NCBI GenBank assembly: GCA_026936325.1
Contig: JAPTHN010000004.1
Coordinates: 12,408,439 to 12,472,438, forward strand
Length of the DNA: 64,000 nucleotides
From: Platynereis dumerilii
Taxonomy: Eukaryota > Annelida > Polychaeta > Phyllodocida > Nereididae
Reading direction: 5' to 3'
Part shown: piece after piece, positions 11,436-23,500 of the stretch
How positions within the stretch are numbered: position 1 is the stretch's first letter
How the letters are laid out: each line of letters starts with the position of its first letter
Position numbers and translations under genes: made by a program
The notes under the pieces: generated by a model
What the model was told of the DNA's origin: nothing
Database searches by the model: none
What the model saw: the letters and a program-made list of their open reading frames with translations, nothing else

Positions 11436-14410
11436 ATGGGCGATATATTGAGACCCGAAAAGAGCCAAGCTCTCAAAGACATTATGGATCTTTTTGATTT
11501 AGAAAACCTAATCAAATTGCCTACTTTCATATCGGACCATGGAAACTCCCTAATTGACATTGCACTCACCAACAATAGACATTTATTTTGCGACACTTTA
11601 GTGACCGATACTGGCTGCAGCGTCGGACACTCTGTAATTGTTACAACTGCTAAGTTGACAAAGTGCAACCTTGAACCAAAAATGATCACTTATACATGTA
11701 GATCATTCAAGACATTTAACAGTGATAAGTACCAGGAGGATGTAGCCAACATCCCATTTTCCATCTGTGACATCTTTAATGACCCTGGAGACTCGATGTG
11801 GGCTTATCAGACGCTGCTAAAAGTTCTCGATGAACATGCCCCCATAATGAAAAAGAAAATAAGGGGTACGCAGCCACCGTATATCCACAAAACATTACGA
11901 AAGAACATCAAGAAGAAGAAAACGATACCTCAAAAGAACAACGGCCCAGAACTGGGAAAAATACAAAACCCAGCGTAATTTGACAACAAACATCAGGCGG
12001 AAATCTATCAAAAATTACTTCCTGGAAAGATGTAATGATGGCCCCAGAAGTGAAAACTTCTACAAGAAAATTAAGCCCTTCCTTTCTAAGAGACATAAAT
12101 CTGACAACAACCTTATGATCCAAGAAGGCCATAATATTCTGACTGACCCGAAGGAAGTGGCAGATACAATGAACAATTTCTATGCAAATATTGCAAGTGG
12201 CATTGGTGGCAATTGCACCAATATGCCAGATATTATTGACTTCGACAGCACGAGGGACTTCGTATGTGCATCCAGAGATTTCCTCCAGGATCACCAAGAA
12301 TGTGGAAATAAATGTGACTTTAATTTTTCACATACGACTCGTGAAATCACTGAAAAGACAATAAAGGGGTTAAATGACAAAAAAGCCACAGGCACTGACT
12401 GCATACCTGCCAAAACATTAAAACCTGTGGCCGACATTATTGCAGGGCCTCTCACAAAAATCTTTAATTTGTCCGTGGATTCCTGCATTTTCCCCAATGA
12501 GGCAAAAAAGGCAGAAGTCATCCCGGTGTATAAAAAAGAAAATGCCTTAGAAAAGAAGAATCACCGTCCGCTGAGCATCTTAACCAGCACCTCTAAGATA
12601 TTAGAAAAGCTGTATGAATCACAAATGCGAGAGCACTGGTTGGATAGTATTTATAGTGAACATTTAACAGCCTTCTGCCTTAACCACGGCTGCCAGCATG
12701 TTTTGATTGCGCTATGCGACAAGTGGCAACAGGCTAAGGAGAACAGAAAAATCCCAGGAATTCTCCTTGCTGCCTGTCCCACCCCCTGACTGCATCAAAG
12801 ATGCTCGCATACGGCATGGACTTAAATGCCACTACCCTCCTTATGGATTACCTTACCAACAGATCCCAAAGAGTCAAATTGAATAACACCACCAGCTCAT
12901 GGACCCGAGTAGTTAAGGGTGTCCCTCAGGGATCGATATTGGGACCGACAATTTTTAACATATTTTTAAATGACATTTTCCTGAATTTCGAATCAGGTTC
13001 GTTACTAAACTATACTGATGATAACACTGTGTTCACTGCTGCCAGTTCTCTAGAGAACTTGACAACCTCGCTTACCAGCCACTCTGAGAAGATCATAGAC
13101 TGGTGTAAGAAAAACATGATGGAAGCGAACTCGACCAAATTCCAGGCTATGATAGCCTCGCACAGTGGAACACCAGTACATGCGGACTCAGCCACTACAA
13201 TCACTAGCGAAAAAGATGTGAAGTTACTTGGTGTGTACCTTGATGAAAATTTAAATTTCAACCGCCATATATCGCATCTACAGTGCCGCCTGTAAGTAAG
13301 TGAAACGCATGACATTGTGCCATTGCATCAATTCTAAACATCCTCAGCCAAACTGCTTGTGGAGGCTTGAATTCTCACCACCCTTCCCTATGTTTTAACA
13401 TTGGGCCTGCGTTTCACTTACTTATCAAAGACTTTGACCCATACCTAACTCCGACTACAGCGAAGAAAATGGGCTGCTATTTTTATCCCACTTGCCTCAC
13501 ACATTGGCCTTTATGACCCACTTTGTTTCCCTTTCATCCAATGAGAATTCATGCCTCCACAAGCAGTTTGGCTGAGGATGTTTAGCATTGATGCAATGGC
13601 ACAATGTCATGCGTTTCACTTACTTACAGGCGGTACTGTACTTCAAAAATCATCAAGGCAATTAAATTGCCTGAAACGTATTGCCTACCCCTTGAATAGC
13701 TCCGTAAAACTTCTGCTCTACAAATCATTTGTCCAATCGAATCTAATGTTCTGCCCCACTGTGTGGCATCTATGCGGGGAGAGCAACACAAAGAAACTTG
13801 AACGGCTCCAATACAGAGCACTGAAGTTTGTCTTCACAGACTACGAGTCCTCTTATGAGGTACTGCTCCAGAAGGCTGGTCTGCCCACCTTAGCCCTAGG
13901 AAGATTACGAGCAATTGCTAAGGAAGTGTATAAAATTGTGAACAAAATGAGCCCTGAATATTTATCAAAGACTTTTAATACACAAACAACATCGTATAAC
14001 TTGAGATCTCGTGGCTCTATAAGACTATCTCACAACAGGACAACGAAAAATGGACTCCAATCGTTCAGGCATTTTGGAGCTAAAATCTGGAATGCCCTTC
14101 CTCCTCATATAGGAAATGCTGATGATTTTAAAAATTTTAAGTCACTGATCCATACATGGACTGGCCCTACATGCAAGTGCGCCCTCTGCAGGAACCCATT
14201 ACCAAATACTGTGACTTAATGACAATTACATTTTATTGATTCCAAAGACTTTTGCATTTTATTTATACAAAGACTTTCAATTTTAACTCCATTTTAATTG
14301 TTATACTGCCATTTTATCAATTTTATGTAGTCTCGGACTAAATAGCTCTCCAGCTAATGTTACTTGTTGTACCTCTCCGAGAATAAACAAAATTTGTATC
14401 TTGTATCTTG
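11405..14410 (+). mobile_element. CR1/Jockey-group LINE, 5' truncated, broken
   Basis: Order of parts: the end of an APE-type endonuclease (11436 onward, with FISDHGNSLIDIALTN and the SVGHSVI phrase), a linker, reverse transcriptase fingers and palm (ITEKTIKGLNDKKATGTDCI, RPLSILTSTSKILEKL), motif B (GVPQGSILGPTIFNIFLNDI), motif C as YTDD instead of the usual YADD, and a C-terminal region ending in a CKCALC motif (stop at 14217-14219). The frame shifts once near 11930 and again near 12770, where the motif-A phrase (DLSKAFD in relatives) is lost. A 358-bp MITE interrupts the thumb region. The 3' end runs into TTGTATC repeats near 14395-14412. No active protein is possible. Confidence 0.85.
13281..13638. 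mobile_element. TA-target MITE, 358 bp, foldback
   Basis: It lies in the LINE reverse transcriptase. The ends CAGTGCCGCCTGTAAG and CTTACAGGCGGTACTG are inverted, and the inverted similarity extends about 90 bp from each end. It is flanked by TA (13279-13280 and 13639-13640). TA duplication with CAGT ends suggests a Tc1/mariner- or pogo-type origin. It has no coding capacity. Confidence 0.85.
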
Positions 14411-14419
14411 TATATAAAA

Positions 14420-15570
14420 GTGTATATCATTGACGTAAGAAGCTCAACTTCGTATGCATAGAAGGGAACTGAACATCCAGATACATGGGCTGTAATAGAC
14501 ATGTTGTCAAGCAAACATTGTTCATATTTATCAATGAAGTTTCCATATTTCAGATACGGTGATGACTCTAGAAGACCCCTTCTTCTTGATGGTGCAACAA
14601 CCGCCGAATCAAGTGACAGGTTCTGGCCATATTAATTGTATTGCCGTCCTCTTTTCAAAAGCAATGCCCTTTAAAAATTTTAATGAAAAAGAGCAGAGGC
14701 ATTTGCCTTTCACAGTTGTTGTTGTGTTTGTAACAGCAGACAGAGATAAAACAATCTCGGATAACACATTTCTGTTGAGTGCAACACGCAGCAGAAACTC
14801 ATGCTTCCTTTTTATCTGCTAGAAGCCCAAGGTCACCTCTGGCTTGGAGGGACCATTTATGGATTTTCGTTGATTTAAGTGTAGGGGCATTTTGTTAGAC
14901 TTTTTTTGTTGGCTCTAATTTGGTTACAATCTTTTTGTGTAGAATCATAATGTTTTAATCCTGTGTGAATTGGCAGCCTTATTTTCCCAGATTTACAGGA
15001 ACTGATCAAGTAATGCAAACTAATGCTCCCAACTGAAAATATTAGCACCAAAACATTGTAAAAACATTGTCAGTATGCATAAATCAAGAATGTGCGATAG
15101 GTGCCACCCTTAAAGGCAATTATCTCAATCTTCTCAGTGAATCAGAGAAGCTCAGGAAAAAGTGTCCATTCAATTAAGTGGACTCCTAAAAAACTCAGGC
15201 CAAGTGATCAGTGAGCCACCTTGTGAGCTATGTGTACAGCAAAAGATATATATGAGCTGCAGCCTGTCAATAGAAAGAAATATTCTTGAACTCAGGTTGA
15301 TGGGTGTCTGAACTTCCTTTTGGATAGACACATCACAAACCATTAAACTGTATGTTTAAATGCTCTTCTTAAATGCATGAGCCTAATGAGTTATATGAAT
15401 AATTAATACAATCATAACTACGTTATTTTCTTTGTCATCTTGTAAAATGGGGGTCATTGGATCCATGGATTTATGTCTGGGATTTCCTTCGTAAAATGAA
15501 AAAATAATTTAAGCTGAGGTGCCCACCACACAATGTCCCTTAAAAAAGTTTAGGATTTTCGAAATGAAGC
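14420..15570. other. Stretch with one unassigned ORF
   Basis: An 87-codon plus-strand frame at 14559-14822 starts 10 bases after an acceptor-like TATTTCAG. Its residues (LEDPFFLMVQQPPNQV and onward) match nothing I recognise. It lies upstream of the host exons and could be an exon relic or chance. The rest shows no feature. Confidence 0.25.
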
Positions 15571-15574
15571 CTGC

Positions 15575-16950
15575 ATGAAAACTAAAAGCGCATGATTGTA
15601 TAGGAAGGTCGGGAGAACATTTGAAGACAAAAACGAAAAAATTCTTTTGGGAGAATTTTGAGTAATGTAAATTTTAAGATCAGGGTATAAAAAGTCAATA
15701 ATTTGGGTTGAGGTAATTTAATGAGATAGATATTAATCAGAAAACATTGTTCTTCAATTTCCATGACCATCGTGTTCATGTTAGGCACGTTTTGCCAAAA
15801 AAGGGTGTACAGAGTGTGACAAACACAATTGTACAATGCTGTTGTGGTAATAAGCAAGTTTGTATCAATGTAAACTTTTCTCTGTTGTTCCTGAAGTACA
15901 TTCTGTGATATGTAGAGCAGATCTTGAGTAAATAAAACCCTGTATATGTATCTCTCATGGAGGTTTTACTGAAAATATATTAAAATGGTGGTTCATTTTT
16001 CTGCTGTCAAATATCAGTGAGAATATAGTTATTTACCCACCACGTGTGGAATCATGAAAGACCTACTGGCATTGAAGTTGACTGATCTTTATAAATACAT
16101 ATCTCTTTGCAAAAATTTGCCTTAGATATCAGTACAATGTAAATTGTATTTATTTGTCTCATCCTTGCTCATTGGTCTAGCTATAAATGTTGCGTGTACA
16201 TGTTTGGCCATACAAAACATATATATTAGGATTACATCGCATTTTAGAATAAGTTGTCAAGCTATACAGGATCCCATACGCATATTTAGTTAGTCCGGAT
16301 GTATAAGTCTGTCCATTTTCAAATGCCTTTGTCTAGGGATTATTGCGTAAATGAAGGCGATGTTACTGATAAACCATATTCATATAATCGACGAAGTAGA
16401 ACACACGCAGGTAATTTGTTGAGATTTAAATGACATTTTTATGATATTTTAGTGAAAAGTCATAATGCCAACTCATATTCTTTGCTTGAAGGACATCGGT
16501 AATCCACAAATTTACAAACATATATATCAAATTTGGTTTTAAAAAATCCCAAAACCAATAAATGAAAAGGTTTAATGAGTTCAAATAAGGTAAAAATGAT
16601 CCAAACATGTAACGGAGTCAATTCAGCAAGGCTGCATATATATTTACAACAATAAGCAGTCAAAAGTGTTTGTCACACTCTAGACACTTTTTTTAGCAAA
16701 ACATGCCCAATATAAACATGATGGTCATTGAAATTGGAAAACAACATTTTCTCATTAATATCTACCTCTTTAAATCACCTCTACCCAATATATCAGCTTT
16801 CCATACCCCGATTTCCGCATGAAAATGAGAGTGTGATAAATCAAAATCTTAAAATTGACAATACTCAAAATTCTCCCGATAGAATTGTTTCGTTTTTGTC
16901 TTAAAATGTTCTCCTGACCTTCCTCTACAATCGTGCACTTTTAAAAAATT
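15575..16950. mobile_element. Foldback element with arms of about 300 bp
   Basis: 15580-15870 and 16640-16950 are inverted copies of each other. Shared pieces include GGAAGGTCGGGAGAACAT with GGAAGGTCAGGAGAACAT, GGGAGAATTTTGAGTA, and AGAGTGTGACAAACAC. The spacer of about 770 bp has no transposase-like frame. The ends and target duplication are not resolved, so the superfamily is unassigned. Confidence 0.7.
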
Positions 16951-17384
16951 ATTCCAATGCCAGATGATGATAGATAAACTAATTGCATCATGTGACAACT
17001 TATGTGTGAAAACAGTTGTTTTTTTTTACAGAAATATCCCTTGTGAAAATAAACTTGTGACCAGCCATACTATCTTACTTGGCGCAACAGCCAATTGAAA
17101 GTTTCAAAAGACTATGCTTGCATATTTTTATCCACTAAATAACCACATTGTATCTAACAAATGTCATTTTATCTATACATTCAGGCCTACTCCTTCTATG
17201 AAATTTGTTTCAATTACTTTGTATAGAGTCATCACTTCATTCACTCTGTTGTCATTTTGATTTGTGTAGATGTGGTTTCTTGCACCCAGATAATCTGCTC
17301 TGCTGAAGTGGTTTCTTGTTGCTAGAGAAAACAATTGTGGTGAAATATTGTTAATTATTTCAAACCTTACAAACTCTTCAACAG

Positions 17385-17559
17385 GTATAAGAAAATTGAA
17401 GAAAATATCAGTAAGTGGAATTACACCAAAATATCACAAGAGCTGTCTGAAGGGGATATATCTTTCCCAGAGCAACGGCACTCCATAATAATTCAACTTT
17501 TTAAGAATTTTCAAGGGGCTTCTGGGTTAAAGGAAGATTTGTTTTTAGAATTGGTCAAG
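17385..17559 (+). CDS. Host gene exon 1 of those seen (cassette A, part 1)
   Basis: 175 bp between CTTCAACAG and GTAAAATC. It reads YKKIEENISKWNYTKISQEL and onward to FLELVK. It is homologous in length, phase and sequence to 26012-26201 (Y..I.E.I at the start, L.K.V at the end). Confidence 0.75.
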
Positions 17560-20500
17560 GTAAAATCATTGTTTGTCATTTTGAGAATTACTCGTAAATA
17601 ACTTTATCTCATAGGTATTTGAATTGTTTTCCAGGTTTCTTTCACCTGTTGCCATTAAGTGCAGATTCACTAGACTTTCAGGGTTGGAGGTTTGGAGTTT
17701 TAATAAGTAGGAAATCAAACAACATCCTATTAAATAGTACCCCCACAAGAAATTATCTATCTCAAGACTGCCAGATAAAAATGTTTTTATTTCACCAAGA
17801 CTGAGCAGAAAATAATTTATTTAAAACACTCCAAAGTCCAAACCCCCCTCCCTCCTTGGGATAGAATATTCGCCAACAAGCAATTTTATAAGATCCCAAT
17901 TTTGGTGAATTAATTAAACTCCATTTTCAGAAACTAACTCCTAGTTATAAAAAAAGTGAAGTATCAAAGGAGGAGGACGTTCTTTTGTCTGCAATGATTT
18001 GGGAGCAACTTCAACAAATCTCAATTGATGGTGAATCAACAAAAACAGATTGCATCAAGAAGCTGGAGGTATAATTATACTAAGATGTTAGCAGTTTCTA
18101 TAATTGAAGGGTAATCCTGAATGATTTTACATATACGAACAGGGTTATGCGCTTTTAGTGGGGGATTATGGCTTGGGTGTTTTGTTCAACTGTTTTGCTG
18201 TGAAATCATTTGGGATTTGTTAGCTAATAAATCGACTTTCAGATTTACCTTATGGTCACATGTGAACTAGCATGAAACTTCAGTGATCATGAGCATTGTT
18301 ACGTACGGTAATTTTCAATGAGTCGAACACCTGGAACTGTGCATATTTTATAAAGTGATGACATTGTCTTAGTTACAGTTCGTTGTATCAATGCTTTTGA
18401 AGTGTGCTGTCGGGGACGACTCAGTGTCAGAGCTTGCATATCTATTCTTTAGCTTTGAAAATATATCAATAAAAATAACTACAAGATGTGGTGTCATGGA
18501 TATTGAACTGGGTCAGATTCCTCAGCTTCTGGCCAATGTGCATCCACCAAAACTGGTCACACAGAAAGACTTGAAAACACTCAGCTATATTGATCTATCA
18601 ACTGAGAAAATAGTTGGTGTTGCTCTGTCATCCCTGCATGCTATTTAAAATGAACAATCTTTGAGCTGTTGTTTTGTTTTTGGTAAAATGTCATAAATTT
18701 GATGATTCATTATTCTCTAGAAATATATCTGATCATTTTCTTTCTTGTAAAAGGTTGTTACTTTGGCTATTTTTAACTTTTTTGAAAAAGCACTATGTTC
18801 TAAATGTCTGATCATCTCAGTTATTTCTCTTTCAGGTTTTTCTTCCATTGGTTGACGGTTTGAGTTCCAGGTTAGTGAAATCTTTTACATTGATAACCGA
18901 TATCCATTTTCGGAGGGATGCGGCAAGGAGATTTATCAGAGATTAATTCAATAGTAACAACATGAATGATATGCATCGCAGAATGAGACGCAATAGTTTG
19001 CTAAGGGAGCAGGGATTGGACGTTCCTGTACTGGTAGCCCTGGAAGTATGTGACCTCGTTTAAGAATAAGGTCGAAATAATTGTTCACAACAGTCAACAT
19101 CATAAGTTGATTTTTGTTTTCTGGAATCACACAGAGTCATACACTTACATTCATGCATCCGTTTGCTAGTTTTTGGTATTGCCCGAAAATTGACATTTGA
19201 ATGCAAAATCTTTGAAAATCTTTGAAAATTGCTTCAAAGTCACCTGGCACTGGAATTCTGAATTTGTAGATGTTTCAAGTCAAAATTCCAAATTCATGAA
19301 AATGGGGTATCCTTCCCTGCCAACTAGGATCGGAGTAAGTAGGTTAACGTATAAAACTGGTGTATGCAAAATTTTCTTTCTCAGCTGAACATACAAAAAA
19401 TGCCCATCACAGAATCATTGTCTATTAACCATGTCATGTTATGTTTACTTGCAGGTTTTTGTGCAAACTTATGACCCACTGTGATGAAGGGGATATTAAT
19501 GATTATCTTGTGAAAGTGCTCACATTTCTTATCCAAAATGGAGCTGACCCTTTTCAAAAGATTGTTCCATATAATAGGTCGGGAAACAAAGTGCTTTTCT
19601 GTTATTTTGTTGAGAATTTTGGTCAAAACCTGGATCATGTACTAAGGCCTTCAGTCGCTGTTTTAAGCTTTCTGGAACAGATATTCAAGAAACTGGAAGT
19701 GCCAAAAACTGGAAAAAGCCTATTAAATAACATTATCAAGTTATTTTCGAGTAAAAGTTTTCAAGGAGATTACGATCCGTCCTCTATCATCGAACTCATT
19801 GTAAGAAATTGTCTTGAAATAATCGAGACTCATCCTGACTTTTGTGGTCATGTTGACTTTGAACGTAGAACTCCACTCCACAACATCATGGAAAAACTTT
19901 TCTTGAATGGTTTGTGGAAAAGAATCCCCGACTTTGCTGAAAGAAAAACAAACACTCTTTGGCATCTGATATCTCAACTTGTCAGTGAGAAGAATGTTAA
20001 CATCAGAGACGATGACCAAGTGACTCCTTACAGTTGGATTCTCATGTGTCAGAAATCAGTGACACTCCATAATGAACCAGATAAGCAGAAGTTAGCGAAG
20101 ATGAAGAAAGATTTTCAGAATAAAGGAGCGAGTGAAGAGGATGCCGATGATGGGGTGGGAATTTGTCGGTAAGTATATACTATATATAAACAAGAACACA
20201 ATTATCAAGATATTACGACTCAGTTTTATTATGCATGTAAATTTAGATGTCAACTTACATAAATTTCCGAACATTTGAAAGTACACAATTTATGAAATTG
20301 TACGTGTGATTTTAATCTTCGATGCACTATACAACTCCCCGGCCAAAACAAGGCTTTTTTGTCTTTTTTAAAACTCAAACTAAAAAAAAAAAAAATATAT
20401 TACTTCTAACTAAAAAAACGCATAATTTCATAATTTAAGGTGACTCGAGCGTGGTACACTGCACATACTTCTGAGCAGCCTGGTTGCCTAGCAACATAGC

Positions 20501-23500
20501 GTCACAACTGCTGCAGGCCCTGAAACAGTTGTGACGTTACCATTTTCTGTTCTCTTTTTTTTAACAGCATGGCAGCCAGTGATTTGCTATTTAAATGAGA
20601 TCTAAAGCAGCTAGAAGCATAATTATTTTTTTATTGAATGCAGTGACATCTATTCTATGCTACTTTAAAGTTTCAGCTTCTCAGCTTTATCCAAAAAAAT
20701 TTCTCAGTTAAGTTCAGTCAACAGTGTCAAAAGTAGTCTTTATTTATTTAAATTGACATTGGCACAGTCATGGTACTGCAGTAAAAAAATGACTCGGTGA
20801 AATTTTTTTATTTTTTGCCATTTGTTTGACAATAACTTGTTTATGATATATGCAAATTTTTAAAAAAATCTGTATGATCGTTTTCCTAAAAAATGATTAC
20901 TGCCAAAATTGATGCATGCAAAATCTGCAATTAATTAGTGTGTTGGAGCCCTTTGAGCTCTTACAGAAAAAAGTATTTTAACCTTTTTCTTCAAATTTAT
21001 GGCTAATGTATAGGTGTAAATCCTTGGGAAGACATTTCTGACATTTTTGTGTGACAAATGCATGTAATGCTTTATTCTTTGGTACATAACAAAAAACTCA
21101 ATTTATGACTTTCAAGCAGTCATCAGGCAAAACATGCCGTTACCACAGCAACCAAACGAGTCGGTGAAATTTTTTTATTTTTCATTTTTGAAATGTATAG
21201 GTCCCATAGAGTACCTGTGCAAAATTTTAGTAAAATCTGTATGATCGAACCACCACGCTTGAGTCACCTTAAAATCAGGTAGCTTCATAAATAAGGGATG
21301 TAAGTGCTGCCTCCCCCCACCCCAAGCTTAGCTGCCACAATAAGAACAAGAAATTCTTTTTTTTAAAAGAATTGTAGTTAGCTTGGTAATGAGAGAAGGA
21401 TATTTTGCATTGATGAAGAATTATTGCATAAAGCCCTTCCATTAAACACACATGAAATGCTGCGACTGATTTTTGCAATTTATGAAATAGTGAAAACTGT
21501 GTCAAATGTATGACATATTTCAACAAAATTCAGAGGCAAATATTGTTGTTGGACTTCGGATCATTAACCGTATACTCAGCTTTGATTGCCAATCGTAAAA
21601 TATCTAATTGATGGATTGAGATTAGAACTGAAGTTCCAGAACATGTAGTCTTTAAATTAGATTCACATGGAAATATACAATTGTTTGACAAATTACATTT
21701 GACAAAAGTTGGCGGACAATGGATGCTGATTGATTTGCAGAACAGCTTTTCACAGGAAGACCATAAAAAATATGAAATGATCTAACGATACAGAATTAAA
21801 ATGTCTCGCAATTTACTGCTAATGTAGTAAAATTTTGCTGAAGAGATCCAGACAATGTGATATTATTGAAGTGATATGATTGATTTGAAATGAACATCAA
21901 AGATGCAGTCGAACTATTGTAGAGAATTTTCAGTGAAATCGTAGATACTCTGGGTGCAAACCAAATATTGTCATTTGACATTTTCTGGTCATAAAGGTTG
22001 TTACAGCCGATAGGTCTACATGCCCGATTTGCAAATCAGGCTGCCTTTTGCATGCCAGACACTAAAATAGGTCTTTGTCATAATATCTACTCCCCTAACC
22101 ATGCTTTGCCAATATCCCTACAAAATATCCAAAAAGTGCAACCAAGCCACATTTTCTACTGAACTTTTCCATAAGTTCTAATGTGCTATGTTAGATACTT
22201 TGTCATAATATATTTGACAGCCATCTCTTCTACATCAAATAGTGACCAAATAGTGCCTCATGGTTAGAAACTATTTTGACACTATTTGATGTAGAAGAGA
22301 TGGCTGTCAAACACTGCCATAAATCCTACTACACAAGGGGGCAGCACTCATGAAGTGCACAGGCACAGGAGAGACACCTGGTGACAGGCGGTGAAATGAC
22401 ATCTATTTAGCCAAATTTACTTAAATTAGCCTGTCTCATGAAATTCCTGATCTTTTCTCAAAGGAAGTCAAGTCATTGTCAATCTGAACTGCCAGGCATG
22501 GGTTGAGTTCTAGTTCCGTGAAGCAGATATTGATAATTTCTGTCCAGATTCAAAAAATTATTTCCCAAATGACGTGAAAATATTTTTTTTGAAGGGGTTG
22601 TTAATCCAATAGCATTGACCAGCAAGCAAACAAAAGGCTCTGAAAATGCTTGCAAACAAAACAGTCATTGCAAACAAAGTGACATCAGGCCATGACGTCA
22701 CTTTATGACGTCACTTGATGACGTCACAGGCTGGCCAGTTCATATATGCCAAAAAGTCGCAAAACCGAAATATTCTTGGTGCAGAAATTTTTTCTTAAAA
22801 ATCGTATTTTAATGCAATCGTCATGAAACTGGTACACAATGTAGCCGAGTGATGTCGGCATCTACGCTACAAAGGGCGTGAAGATACATTGAACAAATTT
22901 TATTCGCCAGCCCTCTAATTTTAGACATGTGAAAAATTTGTTTTTCCGCGGTCAGAGTGCCGTATAATAAAAACGGTTTACCCGAAATTAATTCCGTGCT
23001 CAGCGAAGACACAAGAAGTACCCAGGAAGGTGCTCTATCAATTTCAAGGCTTTAACTGCAAAATTGAGGGAGCGAGGTCATTTTTACTGTCATGGAAATT
23101 GTTTTTTTCTGTCTTTTTTCCCCATGTCAAATGATGCTAATAGTTTTGGGATACCCCCGGGAATCCCCGTAAAAATTGGGATAATTGTCCCTCACAACAA
23201 TAAAAAGACCTTAACCAGTTATTTGTTGATACAACACAAGCCGATTTTGTAAATCCGGTTAACTAACACAGAAATTCACTAACACAGGCTAGAGTTAAGT
23301 GACTCAGTTAACCCACTCGTAGACACAATCTGGTACAGAAGTCACAGGCCCCTCTCCTTGGAGCAGATCTATATTGATAGTTTATGTCCAGATTCATCAA
23401 AAAATTATTTCTCAAGTATTTCCTGGCTTTCATGATTTTCCTATTGATAGTCTGTGTTCCACGGCTCTGAACATGGTAGGCCTATATTTTGCAAAAGAGA

